The notes beneath the pieces are model-generated. The model saw nothing but the letters and a program-made list of their open reading frames with translations, searched no databases and had not been told where the DNA came from. This document shows, piece by piece, positions 8,616 to 17,667 of a stretch of DNA of 64,000 nucleotides (position 1 is its first letter; each line of letters begins with the position of its first letter). Source of the stretch: CAYWKS01 sp964458935 (GTDB lineage: Bacteria; Planctomycetota; Phycisphaerae; Phycisphaerales; Zrk34); NCBI GenBank assembly GCA_964458935.1, contig CAYWKS010000012.1, forward strand, positions 1 through 64,000, written 5' to 3'. Made by a program: the position numbers and the translations under genes.

Positions 8616-9515
8616 ATGCGGAAGATCGGCTACATCGGACTGGGCATCATGGGCCAGCCCATGGCCAGCAACCTGATCGAGGCGGGATTCGAATTGCTTG
8701 TCTGGAATCGGACCGAGTCGAAGGCCCGGCCGCTGCTCGACCGGGGCGCGACGTGGTGCGACACGCCCGCCGAGGTGGCGGTGCACAGCGAGGCGGTGTG
8801 CGTGAACGTCACCGACACGCCGGACGTGGAGCGGGTGATCTTCGGTCGGGGCGGGATCGTCGAGGGCAACCCCGGCGACACGGCGGGCATGGTGGTCATC
8901 GACCATTCGACGATCGATCCCGGCGCGACACGGGATTTTGCCCAGCGGCTGGCGGAGCAGGAGATCGACCTGCTCGACGCGCCGGTCAGCGGCGGCGACA
9001 CCGGGGCCCGGGCGGGCACGCTCAGCATCATGTGCGGCGGCAAGCGCGAGGTGTTCGACCGGTGCAGGGGCGTGCTCGACGCGGTCGGCGGCACGGTCAC
9101 GTACTGCGGGCCGAGCGGCGCCGGGCAGGCGACCAAGAGCTGCAACCAGGTCCTCTGCGCCCTGAATCTCCTGGCCGCGTGCGAGGCGTTGGCGCTGGCC
9201 CGGCGCGAAGGGCTCGACCTCGCGACGACCATCGAGGTGACCCGGGCCGGCGCCGCGGGCAGTTGGCAACTGGCCAACCTCGGCCCGAAGATCGCCGCCG
9301 GCGACGATGCGCCGGGCTTCATGATCGACCTGATCAACAAGGACCTGAACATCGTCGCCGAGGCGGTGCGGCGGCACGGCCTGGTCCTGCCGGGCGCGGA
9401 CATCGCCTCAGCGGTCTTCCGCGCCGCCGGGCACGAACACGGTCGCGCCGGCACGCAGGCGATCGGCCGCATCCTCGAGCGTTTAGGCCATTTCACCTAC
9501 ACCGACGCGACATGA
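8616..9515 (+). CDS. NAD(P)-dependent 3-hydroxyisobutyrate dehydrogenase-family oxidoreductase
   Basis: 299 aa. The N-terminal Rossmann fold is GYIGLGIMGQPMASNL. The substrate-binding signature DAPVSGGDTGARAGTLSIM, the GPSGAGQATKSCNQ helix with catalytic Lys, and the NKDLNIV C-terminal helix all fit beta-hydroxyacid dehydrogenases (HIBADH, tartronate semialdehyde reductase, GLYR-type). The reaction is reversible oxidation of a short beta-hydroxyacid to a semialdehyde. AAGGAG lies 6 nt before the ATG. The gene is coupled to the preceding amidohydrolase. Confidence 0.9.
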   Translation: MRKIGYIGLGIMGQPMASNLIEAGFELLVWNRTESKARPLLDRGATWCDTPAEVAVHSEAVCVNVTDTPDVERVIFGRGGIVEGNPGDTAGMVVIDHSTIDPGATRDFAQRLAEQEIDLLDAPVSGGDTGARAGTLSIMCGGKREVFDRCRGVLDAVGGTVTYCGPSGAGQATKSCNQVLCALNLLAACEALALARREGLDLATTIEVTRAGAAGSWQLANLGPKIAAGDDAPGFMIDLINKDLNIVAEAVRRHGLVLPGADIASAVFRAAGHEHGRAGTQAIGRILERLGHFTYTDAT

Positions 9516-9524
9516 ATCGCCGCC

Positions 9525-9530
9525 TATAAT
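9525..9530 (+). promoter_or_regulatory. -10 box TATAAT next to the start codon
   Basis: A perfect TATAAT lies only 8 nt upstream of the ATG at 9539. No convincing -35 is present at the expected spacing. If it is used, transcription would begin at or next to the A of the ATG. Confidence 0.45.
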
Positions 9531-9538
9531 CGCCCCCG

Positions 9539-10156
9539 ATGCTCACCAACAGGTTGCTGAGAATTGTGACAGCATGTGCGGCGGTGTTGCTGGTCGGATG
9601 CGACGACGAGCCCGAGCCGATCCGCCACTATCGCGTGCCCAAGCCGCAAGTGGTCGACCCGCGTGGCGACGTGCCACGGCCCCAGCGGATGGTCGAGCCG
9701 GCGACGCCGCGCCCCGAGGTCACGCCGCCGCCGCGGCCGGCGCTGGCGTACGACGTGCCCGCCGGTTGGCGGGAGAAGCCCGCGACGGGCATGCGGCTGG
9801 CCGCTTTCGACGTCGGCGAGGCCAATGCCGCCGAAGTGACCGCGGTGTACATCGACATGGACCTGGGCGTGGCGGGCAACATCAACCGCTGGCTCGGTCA
9901 GGTCGGGCGGGAAACGGTCAGCCCGCAAGCCGCGGGCGAGCTCGTCGAGCCCGGCCCGCTGAGCGATCGCTACGAGAGCTACAAGGCGCTGCTCCGCGGC
10001 GACGAGCAGTCGATCGCCGTCGCCATGGTCGAGCAGGGCGGCGGGTGGTGGTTCTTCAAGATGATGGGCGGCCGCGACACGGTCGCCGAACAGGCGCCGG
10101 CGTTGTGGCGATTCGTCGAGTCGGTGCGTTTTGGCGAGGAAGCGGCCGATGAGTAG
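9539..10156 (+). CDS. Putative lipoprotein upstream of resB
   Basis: 205 aa. The signal peptide ends in lipobox VLLVGC (Cys ~residue 21). A proline-rich linker follows (~25-75), then a globular domain beginning YDVPAGWREKP that resembles the fold of PsbP/DUF1795-like proteins. The function is unknown. It overlaps the start of resB by 8 bp, so a role in the cytochrome c maturation block is possible. It also has no ordinary leader (see the -10 box at 9525). Confidence 0.7.
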   Translation: MLTNRLLRIVTACAAVLLVGCDDEPEPIRHYRVPKPQVVDPRGDVPRPQRMVEPATPRPEVTPPPRPALAYDVPAGWREKPATGMRLAAFDVGEANAAEVTAVYIDMDLGVAGNINRWLGQVGRETVSPQAAGELVEPGPLSDRYESYKALLRGDEQSIAVAMVEQGGGWWFFKMMGGRDTVAEQAPALWRFVESVRFGEEAADE

Positions 10157-11408
10157 TCCCGCCAGCCACATCGCGATGCGGATCGTCAAGCCGCTCGCTT
10201 CGCTGCGGTTGACCGTGACGCTGTTCGGGCTGTCGATCTTCCTGATCTTCGCCGGCACCGGGGCGCAGGTCGAGCTGGGCATCTGGGCCGTCATGGAGCA
10301 GTACTTCCGCACGGCGATCGCGTGGATCGACGTCGATGCGCTGCTGCTGGGCGTGACCGACACGGGGCTGGCTTTTCCCTTCCCCGGCGGGTGGATCATC
10401 GGCGGGCTGTTGCTGGTCAACCTGATCGCGGCCCACCTGACGCGATTCCGACTGTCGTGGAAGCGCAGCGGCATCCTGCTGATCCACTCGGGTCTGATCG
10501 TGCTGATCCTCTCGGAGTTCGTCACGGGTCTCTACGCCGAGGAAGGCCAGATGACCATCTACGAGGGCGGCGCTTCGAACTTCATCGAAGACATCCGCGA
10601 GGTCGAGCTGGCGATCGTCGACAAGTCCGACCCTCGGTTCGACGAGGTGCACGCCATCCCCCAGTCGCGGCTGGACCCCGGCCGCACGATCGAAGACCCG
10701 TCGCTTCCGCTGACGATCGAGGTGCTGCGGTACATGCCCAACAGCGTGCTGATGGGCGAGGCGGGGGCGGGCGGGGACCTGCCGAATCCCGCGAACCGGG
10801 GCGATGGCACGAGGCTGGTCGCCGCGGAGCGCCCGGTGGTCGCCGGCGCCGAGGCCGACCAGCGCGTGGACACGCCCTCGGCCTACGTGCGCGTGGCCCA
10901 AGCCGCCGCGCCCGATGGGGGTGCGGCTGGCACGTACCTGGTCTCGACGCGGCTGCAAGGCCCCCAGCACCCGCAGGTCGTCGAGCACGGCGGCCGCACC
11001 TATCACCTGTACCTGCGGTTCAAGCGGCAGTACCTGCCGTTCGCGATGCACCTGATCGACTTCCGCCACGACAAGTACCTCGGCACGGACAAGCCCAAGA
11101 ACTTTTCCTCGCGGCTGCGGCTGGTCGACCCGGGCCGCGGCGAGAACCGCGAGGTGCTGATCCGCATGAACGAGCCCCTGCGGTATGCGGGGCTGACGAT
11201 GTACCAGGCGGCGTTCAAGCCCGGCGACACCGGTACGGTCCTCCAGGTGGTGCACAACCCCGGATGGCTGATGCCTTACGTCTCGTGCGGCTTGATCACG
11301 CTGGGGCTGGTCGTGCAGTTCACGCTGTCGCTGGAGCGGTTCCTGGGGCGGGGCTTGTCCCGCAAGCTCGCCTCGCCGCCGGTCTCGACGCAAAGGAGCG
11401 CCGCATGA
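10149..11408 (+). CDS. resB: ResB-like cytochrome c biogenesis protein
   Basis: 419 aa. Membrane segments near residues ~15-35 and ~75-115 (WIIGGLLLVNLIAAHLTRF), a large extracytoplasmic domain, and a final membrane helix near 380-400. It ends with the typical ResB segment NEPLRYAGLTMYQAAFKPG, just before the last helix. With CcsA it forms the system II haem-lyase complex that attaches haem to apocytochromes outside the membrane. The ATG at 10149 overlaps the lipoprotein gene. The stop overlaps the ccsA start (ATGA). Confidence 0.88.
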   Translation: MSSPASHIAMRIVKPLASLRLTVTLFGLSIFLIFAGTGAQVELGIWAVMEQYFRTAIAWIDVDALLLGVTDTGLAFPFPGGWIIGGLLLVNLIAAHLTRFRLSWKRSGILLIHSGLIVLILSEFVTGLYAEEGQMTIYEGGASNFIEDIREVELAIVDKSDPRFDEVHAIPQSRLDPGRTIEDPSLPLTIEVLRYMPNSVLMGEAGAGGDLPNPANRGDGTRLVAAERPVVAGAEADQRVDTPSAYVRVAQAAAPDGGAAGTYLVSTRLQGPQHPQVVEHGGRTYHLYLRFKRQYLPFAMHLIDFRHDKYLGTDKPKNFSSRLRLVDPGRGENREVLIRMNEPLRYAGLTMYQAAFKPGDTGTVLQVVHNPGWLMPYVSCGLITLGLVVQFTLSLERFLGRGLSRKLASPPVSTQRSAA

Positions 11409-13093
11409 CACGCCACGCGACGAGTTGGGCGGTCGCCGGAGCGCTGCTGCTGCTGGCGATCGGATACGTGGGGTCCAAGGCGGTCCCCCGGTCCATCGAC
11501 TCGCCGTACGACCTGACCGGATTCACGAAGCTGCCGGTGGTGCATGGCGGCCGCGTCAAGCCCATCGATTCGATGGCGCGCCAGGCGCTGCTGATGATCA
11601 GCGACCGCCGCACGTACGAGGACCCCAACGGCGGGTCGCGGCCCGCGGTCAAGTGGCTTCTGGAGGTCATGACCGCAACGATTGGCGAGTCCGACACGGC
11701 GCGACACATGCGCGTCTTCCGCATCGACAACAAGCAACTGGTCGCGTCGCTCGGCCTGCCGGAGCGCGACGGTTGGCGTTACGCGCTCAGCGAGTTCCAG
11801 CCCAAGCTCGACGAGCTGATGCGGCAGGCGCAGGCCGCCGCCCAGATCGATGAACGCGAGCGCTCGCTGTTCCAGAACCGGGCGCTGGAGTTGGCCTCGC
11901 AGTTGGACGTGGTCAGCGCGCTGGCCAGTTGGCGCATGCCGCACGTCATCCCCCCGACCAGCGAGGACGATGAGTGGGCGACGCTGTTCGATTCGGCCCA
12001 CGCGGCCCAGGCCCGGGGCGAGAAGGACCCCGGCGCCGAGGGTTTCGGGCGATTGCTGGCCAACTACGCCGCCGGTGACGAGGCGGGGTTCAATCGCAGC
12101 CTCGCGGCGTACCGCGCCGACCTGAAGCGCTGGGCGCCCGATGCGGTGGGCTCGGCGGCGACCGAATACCACTTCAACCAGTTCGCGCCGCTGTACCAGA
12201 GCGCCGCGTTGTACGTGGGGGCATTCATCCTGGTCAGCCTGGCGTGGCTGACCGGTTGGCCGCTGCTCCGCGGCGCGTCGGCGCTCGTGCTGCTGTCCTT
12301 CGCGCTGCACACCGGGGCGCTGATCGTCCGGATGATCCTCCAGGATCGTCCCCCCGTGACCAACCTCTATTCCTCGGCGGTGTTCGTCGGCTGGGCGGCG
12401 GTCGCGCTGGCCATGATTCTCGAACTGATCAACCGCCGGGGCATCGGGGCGGCGATGGCGGCGATCGCCGGTTTCGCCACCCTGATCATCGCCATCAACC
12501 TCGAACTCGCCGCCGACGGCGAGACCCTGGAGATGATGCAGGCCGTGCTGGACACCAACTTCTGGCTGGCCACGCACGTGGTCACGGTGACGATCGGGTA
12601 CGCCGCGACGTTCATGGCCGGCCTGCTGGGCATCGGGCTGGTCATCTGGCGGCTGATCTCCGGCGTCTGCAACGACGCCAACGCCAAGGCACTGGCGCGG
12701 ATGATCTATGGCACGGTGTGCTTCGCGCTGCTGTTCAGCTTCGTCGGCACGGTGCTCGGCGGCATCTGGGCCGACCAGTCCTGGGGCCGCTTCTGGGGCT
12801 GGGACCCCAAGGAGAACGGCGCCCTGATCATCGTCGTCTGGAACGCATTGATCCTGCACGCGCGGTGGGGCGGGCTCGTCCGTGAACGCGGGATCGCCGT
12901 CCTCGCCGTCTTCGGCAACATCGTCACGAGCTGGTCGTGGTTCGGCGTGAACATGCTGGGCGTCGGTCTGCACAGCTACGGGTTCATGGACCACGCGGCC
13001 TTCTGGTTGAGCCTGTTCATCCTGAGCCAACTGCTGATCATCGCGCTGGGGCTGATGCCGGCTCGCCCCTTCGCGGCGGGCGGTGCGCGATGA
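11405..13093 (+). CDS. ccsA: CcsA/ResC-type cytochrome c assembly protein
   Basis: 562 aa, longer than plain CcsA because a ~260-residue extracytoplasmic N-terminal extension (after a first membrane helix) precedes the conserved multi-spanning core. The core carries the haem-handling WGRFWGWDPKENGALI motif and His residues in transmembrane segments (FALHTGALIVR, THVVTVTIGY, NMLGVGLHSYGF). This is the haem exporter/lyase partner of ResB. It is tightly coupled upstream to resB and downstream to mpg by 4-bp ATGA overlaps. Confidence 0.92.
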   Translation: MTRHATSWAVAGALLLLAIGYVGSKAVPRSIDSPYDLTGFTKLPVVHGGRVKPIDSMARQALLMISDRRTYEDPNGGSRPAVKWLLEVMTATIGESDTARHMRVFRIDNKQLVASLGLPERDGWRYALSEFQPKLDELMRQAQAAAQIDERERSLFQNRALELASQLDVVSALASWRMPHVIPPTSEDDEWATLFDSAHAAQARGEKDPGAEGFGRLLANYAAGDEAGFNRSLAAYRADLKRWAPDAVGSAATEYHFNQFAPLYQSAALYVGAFILVSLAWLTGWPLLRGASALVLLSFALHTGALIVRMILQDRPPVTNLYSSAVFVGWAAVALAMILELINRRGIGAAMAAIAGFATLIIAINLELAADGETLEMMQAVLDTNFWLATHVVTVTIGYAATFMAGLLGIGLVIWRLISGVCNDANAKALARMIYGTVCFALLFSFVGTVLGGIWADQSWGRFWGWDPKENGALIIVVWNALILHARWGGLVRERGIAVLAVFGNIVTSWSWFGVNMLGVGLHSYGFMDHAAFWLSLFILSQLLIIALGLMPARPFAAGGAR

Positions 13094-13734
13094 CCGCGGC
13101 GACCGCGGCCTTGTCGCGGCGCTTCTACCGGCGCGATCCCGTCACGCTCGCCAAGGCCCTGCTGGGGCGGACGCTGGTGAGAATGCTCGATGGCCAAAGG
13201 CTCGCCGGTCGCATCGTCGAGACCGAGGCCTACCTCGGTGAGGCGGACAAGGCGGCCCACACCTACGGCGGGCGGCGCACCGCCCGCAACCGCAGCATGT
13301 GGGGCGAGGCCGGCCACGCCTACGTCTACTTCACCTATGGCATGCACTACTGCATGAACATCGTCGCCGACCGCGCCGAGACCCCGACCGCCGTGCTGCT
13401 CCGGGCACTCGAGCCCGCCGAGGGGCTGGACGTGATGCGCAGTCATCGTGGCCGTTGCCGAGGCGGCGGGGCGCTGCGAGACGTGGACCTGTGCTCGGGG
13501 CCGGCGAAGCTGACCCAGGCGCTGGCCGTGGATCGGTCGCTCGACGGCGCCGACCTCGTCGGCGGGGGCGTGCTGTGGGTGGAGGGGCGGCGGGGCGTGC
13601 CCGCCCAGGGCATCGTTGCGACGCCGCGGATCGGCGTGGGGTACGCCGACGAGTGGGCCGAACAACCCTTGCGGTTCTGCATCGCCGGCCATCGCCACCT
13701 CAGCGCCCGTCCCGCCCGGGCGGCGGGGCTGTAG
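13090..13734 (+). CDS. mpg: DNA-3-methyladenine glycosylase (AAG/Mpg family)
   Basis: 214 aa, the usual bacterial length. It excises alkylated and deaminated purines. Signatures include RRDPVTLAKALLGRTLV, IVETEAYLGEADKAAH (with the catalytic Glu) and HAYVYFTYGMHYCMN (with the Tyr that intercalates into DNA). The ATG overlaps the ccsA stop (ATGA). A repair enzyme sharing a transcript with cytochrome assembly genes is probably just compact packing. Confidence 0.92.
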   Translation: MTAATAALSRRFYRRDPVTLAKALLGRTLVRMLDGQRLAGRIVETEAYLGEADKAAHTYGGRRTARNRSMWGEAGHAYVYFTYGMHYCMNIVADRAETPTAVLLRALEPAEGLDVMRSHRGRCRGGGALRDVDLCSGPAKLTQALAVDRSLDGADLVGGGVLWVEGRRGVPAQGIVATPRIGVGYADEWAEQPLRFCIAGHRHLSARPARAAGL

Positions 13735-13764
13735 TTGCCGGGCTTGCGCGGCCGATGCTACACT
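13735..13764 (+). promoter_or_regulatory. Sigma70-like promoter before the Minf_1886-family gene
   Basis: -35 TTGCCG (13735-13740), 18-nt spacer, -10 TACACT (13759-13764). It begins immediately after the mpg stop codon and would give a leader of about 38 nt for the gene at 13809. Confidence 0.55.
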
Positions 13765-13808
13765 TGCGCCGTCAAGGGTGACGGCCCCTCGCCCCGAACG
13801 GTGAATCC

Positions 13809-14252
13809 ATGAGTGAACACGACCCCACGCCGAGCGCACGGACGCTGGAGCAGATCGCCGCGGAGACGCGATACCCGCTCGACGCGTTCCATTTCGTCCG
13901 GCGGGCGCTCGATTACGCGGTCCACACCATGCACAGCAACCCGGAAGAGCTCGACGAGTCCGAACGCCACGTCTCCGGCCGCCAGCTCTGCCAAGCCCTC
14001 TGCCAGATGGCGATCGAGCATTACGGTCAACTCGCCCGGCCGATGCTGGCACGCTGGCGGATCCATCGCACCGAAGACATCGGGCACATTGTCTTCGCCA
14101 TGGTCAACGGCGGGTTGATGCAGAAGACCGACGAGGACACGATCCGCGACTTCGACGACGTGCTGGATTTCGAGACGGTGTTCGAGGTCGATATCCCGGT
14201 GGATGAGGTGCCTCTGGAAGACGCGTACTCGGATTCGATGCAGCATGGCTGA
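13809..14252 (+). CDS. Minf_1886 family protein (Planctomycetes/Verrucomicrobia conserved)
   Basis: 147 aa, soluble, acidic C-terminus. Blocks such as ETRYPLDAFHFVRRALDY, VSGRQLCQALCQMAIEHYG and RTEDIGHIVFAMVNGGLM match what I remember of the Minf_1886 family (TIGR04138), a short conserved protein of unknown function in the PVC group. It overlaps the AI-2E transporter gene by 8 bp. The family assignment is from memory; no function is implied. Confidence 0.8.
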   Translation: MSEHDPTPSARTLEQIAAETRYPLDAFHFVRRALDYAVHTMHSNPEELDESERHVSGRQLCQALCQMAIEHYGQLARPMLARWRIHRTEDIGHIVFAMVNGGLMQKTDEDTIRDFDDVLDFETVFEVDIPVDEVPLEDAYSDSMQHG

Positions 14253-15426
14253 CCCTTCGACAGCGTCGGGCGGCGGGGTGCCTGCCGCGTCGTCCAACGG
14301 GCCCCGCGTCGGCCCGCACCTCTGGCAGGTCCGCTGGGTTCGCGACCTGGCCATCCTCACCGCCATCGCCTTCCTGATCTGGTTCGGCTATTACCTGCGC
14401 AGCATCTTCACGCCCGTGCTGATCGCGCTGTTCCTGGCGTACGTGTTCGACCCGTTGATCACCTGGGCGGAGCACCGGCACAACGTGAAGCGGCCGCTCA
14501 CCATCAGCCTCCTGCTCGTGGCGATCACGCTGGTGTTGGCGGGGCTGGTGCTGTGGCTGGGCCCGATCATCGTCCACGAAACCGGCCAGTTCATCGACAG
14601 CGTGCCGCGGTACGTCGAGGCGCTGGCCGAACGCCTCCGCGAGCACATCGATTTCGATCCCGGGACGCTACGCGAGACCATCCAGCAGCGGCTCAACGAG
14701 TACCGCCAGGACCCCGCCGAACACGCGGCCCAGGCGGTCCGATGGCTCTTCGCCGGCAGCGGCGACGTCGCCAGCTTCATCCAGGGCGTGGTGGGCACGG
14801 TCACCTACGTCGCGCTCATGCTGATCCTGATCCCGTTCTATTTCTTCTTCTTCGCGTGGCACTTCGGGCCCATGGTCCGCAGCGTCGAGCAGTACATCCC
14901 CGTCCATCACCGCCAGCAGACCCTGCACATCCTCGATCGCATGAACAAGGTCGTCGCGTCCTACTTCCGCGAGCGGGTGCTCATCGCGCTGATGATGGCG
15001 GCGATGTTCTGCCTGGGCTGGTGGATCTGCGGCGTGCCTTACGCCCTGCTGTTGGGGTTGGCCGCCGGCCTGCTCAGCCTCATCCCCTACATCGGCGGGA
15101 TCGTCTGGCCCGTCGCGGTGCTGATGGCCTACCTCAACGCCACCAGCGGCGAGAACCCCCCGGGCTTCGACTGGCTCAAGGTCGTCGTCTGGCCGTCGGT
15201 CGTGTACGGCCTCGTGCAGTTCGTCGAGGGCTGGATCCTCACGCCGTGGATCCAGGGCAAGAGCATGGAACTCAGCGCCGTGACGATCCTGCTCGTCCTG
15301 TTCATCGGCGGTGCGATCGGCGGGTTGTACGGCCTGATCCTCTGCATCCCGATCGCCGCGTGCATCAAGATCCTCGCCGTCGAGCTGGTGCTGCCCCGGC
15401 TCAAGCAATGGGCCGTCGAGCACTGA
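14245..15426 (+). CDS. AI-2E/PerM-family membrane transporter
   Basis: 393 aa with about eight hydrophobic segments. An N-terminal pair comes first (LTAIAFLIWFGYYL, VLIALFLAYVFDPL), followed by a soluble amphipathic region (~95-165) and a C-terminal bundle containing GLLSLIPYIGGIVWP and VEGWILTPWIQGKSM. Both are hallmarks of the AI-2E family (TqsA, PerM), putative permeases with diverse or unknown substrates. The start at 14245 (ATGGCTGA) overlaps the preceding stop. It converges on the DUF4159 gene with 7 bp between stops. Confidence 0.88.
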   Translation: MADPSTASGGGVPAASSNGPRVGPHLWQVRWVRDLAILTAIAFLIWFGYYLRSIFTPVLIALFLAYVFDPLITWAEHRHNVKRPLTISLLLVAITLVLAGLVLWLGPIIVHETGQFIDSVPRYVEALAERLREHIDFDPGTLRETIQQRLNEYRQDPAEHAAQAVRWLFAGSGDVASFIQGVVGTVTYVALMLILIPFYFFFFAWHFGPMVRSVEQYIPVHHRQQTLHILDRMNKVVASYFRERVLIALMMAAMFCLGWWICGVPYALLLGLAAGLLSLIPYIGGIVWPVAVLMAYLNATSGENPPGFDWLKVVVWPSVVYGLVQFVEGWILTPWIQGKSMELSAVTILLVLFIGGAIGGLYGLILCIPIAACIKILAVELVLPRLKQWAVEH

Positions 15427-15433
15427 TCGCGGA

Positions 15434-16093
15434 TCATCGCGTCACGGCGTAGACCAGCGCATTCGCGTTGATCTGCCGCGCGTTGCGCACTTCGTTGGTC
15501 CCGCAGCAACAGCACTCCGCCCCCAGGTCCGCCGAGTCATTCAGCCCCGCCGGGGAGTAAACCACCGCCAGGCGACCGTGGACCTCCAAGCCCCAGAGCG
15601 GTTCGTCGGTCGGCAGCGCCGTCACGACGCGGTCGATCCGGAACAGGGTGCTGAAGATCGGATGGTCGATCGAGAGTGGTCGCAGCGACGCGCCGGGCAG
15701 CATCTCCGCCAGCGCCGCGCGGAAGTCGCGATCCCACGCTTTGTCGGCGCATGCCGCCCCCGCGACCAGGAACCCGCCTCGCATCAGGTAAGCACGCAGG
15801 TTCGCCTGCTGCGCCGGCGTCACCGCCAGCGCATCGCTGCCGGACATGACCACCATTGGATAGGTGAACAGTTGCTCGGACTCGGCGGCGACCTCGTGCA
15901 GACGCCGGTCGACGTGCAGGGTGCTCCGGCGATCCGCTTCGGCAAGAAAGGCCTCGGAGAAGCACGTCGTCCGCACGCCGTCGCCGAAGCTCACCGCGGC
16001 AACGTGGACAACGCCCGGGCGCGTGTCCGGGGCATCGGCGCCGGCCAGTACGGCTGCGGCCAGCAGCAGCGTGATCCCGTGCCAACGTCTCAT
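15434..16093 (-). CDS. Exported DUF4159 protein
   Basis: 219 aa with a signal peptide (MRRWHGITLLLAAAVLAGA). DUF4159 has a glutamine-amidotransferase-like fold. The segment FSTLFRIDRVV and the C-terminal ECCCCGTNEVRNARQINAN, with four consecutive Cys, are typical of the family. The function is unknown, but the family travels with MoxR/BatA-type operons. It is last of four genes linked by ATGA overlaps and probably interacts with the VWA proteins upstream at the outer face of the membrane. Confidence 0.82.
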   Translation of the reverse strand: MRRWHGITLLLAAAVLAGADAPDTRPGVVHVAAVSFGDGVRTTCFSEAFLAEADRRSTLHVDRRLHEVAAESEQLFTYPMVVMSGSDALAVTPAQQANLRAYLMRGGFLVAGAACADKAWDRDFRAALAEMLPGASLRPLSIDHPIFSTLFRIDRVVTALPTDEPLWGLEVHGRLAVVYSPAGLNDSADLGAECCCCGTNEVRNARQINANALVYAVTR

Positions 16094-17667
16094 GGCGTTT
16101 GCTCCGCGAGGCGCAGGAAGTACCGCGCCGTCAGTGAACGATAGGGCGGTGGCGCGGCATCGGCGAACGAGCGCACCGCCGCACGCTGCTCCGGCGGGAC
16201 ACCCAGCCGCTCGAGCATCACCCCCACAGCCTCGTTGGGTTCGATGGTGTCGGCGTCGTCGGCGGCATGCGCGTGGCCCTCGCCGCGGCCGGCGGTGCCA
16301 GCCTGGCCCGAGCCGGGGCGCTCGCCGCCTTGCCGCCGATCCCGGTCGGCAATCTGGCCCTCGACCGGCTGTCCGCCCGTCAGGTCGGCCATGGCGCCTT
16401 GTCCCGCATCCGCCGCGTCGGCCGCCGCCACGGCTTCCGCCGCGGCCAGCGGGGCGGCGATGGCCCGCGATTCCGCGGTCGGCCCACCTGCCTCGGCCAG
16501 CTCACGCATCCGCGCTTCGGTCAATCCGACCAGTTCGAGCTTGAGGCGATCACGCGACCCCAGGCCTTCGGGCGTGAGCAGGCCGAAGTCCAGAGTCTGT
16601 CGACCGCGCTCGATGGGCATGCTTATGCGCAGCCCAGCCGCACGCGGATCATCGATCCGGGCATCGGCTCGATTGCTGACCACACGCAAGGCCAGACGCG
16701 CCCCGGCCAGCGCCCGCACCGGGCCTCGCGGTGGCCACCGCAGCGCCGCGGCGCGGCCGTCGTCATGCACGCTCGCCTGAACGCCTTCGATCCGCGGCAG
16801 GTTCAACGGCCGAACCTCGCGCCACCGCGTCCGCGTCCCGCCCGCGACGATGCTCATCCGCAGTGGCTCCCGCACGTCCGGCAATGTGGCCGAGTACTGT
16901 TCGCCCTGTCGCGACATGGGCAAGACCCGACCATCGGCGATGGTGATCTGGGCGCGGTCGACGTGGCGGCCCCGGGGGCGCATCGTGACCCGCACTTGGT
17001 CCCCCACGGCGACCGGGTCCGGCGAGATCGCCATCTCCAGGGCGACCATGGCGTAAGGCGGCCGGTCCGCCCACGGCATCGCCAGCCGGCCCAGCGCCAC
17101 GCCCACCGCGTTCGGCCCCGGCAGCAACAGCGACCCGCCGATCAATCCGATCCATCCGAGGAGCAGGGCGGTCAGCACACGCCGCTGCCGTCGCATCGGA
17201 CCGGTGTCGATGACCTGAGCCGGCGCGATGCGCGTTGCCAGCGCGTCCCCGTTCTGTCGCACGCGCTGGGCCAGCGCGCCTGACAGAGACGCGTCGGCGT
17301 CCGCCAACTGCACGGCGTTCGTCAAGGGATTGCCGCTCAGGCCGAGTTGCCGTTCGCACAGCCGCGCGTATCGCCACGCCGGCAGGTCGCGTGCGGCGCG
17401 AGGCAGTCGAACACGCCGGGCGGAAGCCACCAGCCCGGCCAGCAGCACGCCGCTCACGGCGGTTCGCAACGCGGCCGGCATCTGCACGATGGCCAAAGGA
17501 TCATCGCGTGTCGCCGCTCCGATTGCCGACCAGGACGCGTCCGCGATCACGGCGAGCCCCAGCGCCGCGAGCCACCAAGACGCGGCCTGCATCGCCCGGC
17601 GGCGACGCCACGTGCGGCGATGAGCCGATCGCACCGCGGCGAGCTGGATGGTCAGGTCGCCGGTCAT
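16090..17667 (-). CDS. Membrane protein of the BatA/VWA operon (DUF4175-like)
   Basis: 525 aa. Two or three N-terminal membrane helices (~30-50, ~70-90 and ~165-185) precede a long extracytoplasmic region with beta-rich segments, then a low-complexity Ala/Gly/Asp linker (~395-475) and a short C-terminal helix-rich end. The layout and neighbours resemble the DUF4175-type coiled proteins in planctomycete/bacteroidete VWA operons, though the linker is shorter and the assignment is tentative. The start at 17667 is fixed by the ATGA overlap with the VWA gene stop. The tail overlaps DUF4159. Confidence 0.55.
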   Translation of the reverse strand: MTGDLTIQLAAVRSAHRRTWRRRRAMQAASWWLAALGLAVIADASWSAIGAATRDDPLAIVQMPAALRTAVSGVLLAGLVASARRVRLPRAARDLPAWRYARLCERQLGLSGNPLTNAVQLADADASLSGALAQRVRQNGDALATRIAPAQVIDTGPMRRQRRVLTALLLGWIGLIGGSLLLPGPNAVGVALGRLAMPWADRPPYAMVALEMAISPDPVAVGDQVRVTMRPRGRHVDRAQITIADGRVLPMSRQGEQYSATLPDVREPLRMSIVAGGTRTRWREVRPLNLPRIEGVQASVHDDGRAAALRWPPRGPVRALAGARLALRVVSNRADARIDDPRAAGLRISMPIERGRQTLDFGLLTPEGLGSRDRLKLELVGLTEARMRELAEAGGPTAESRAIAAPLAAAEAVAAADAADAGQGAMADLTGGQPVEGQIADRDRRQGGERPGSGQAGTAGRGEGHAHAADDADTIEPNEAVGVMLERLGVPPEQRAAVRSFADAAPPPYRSLTARYFLRLAEQTP

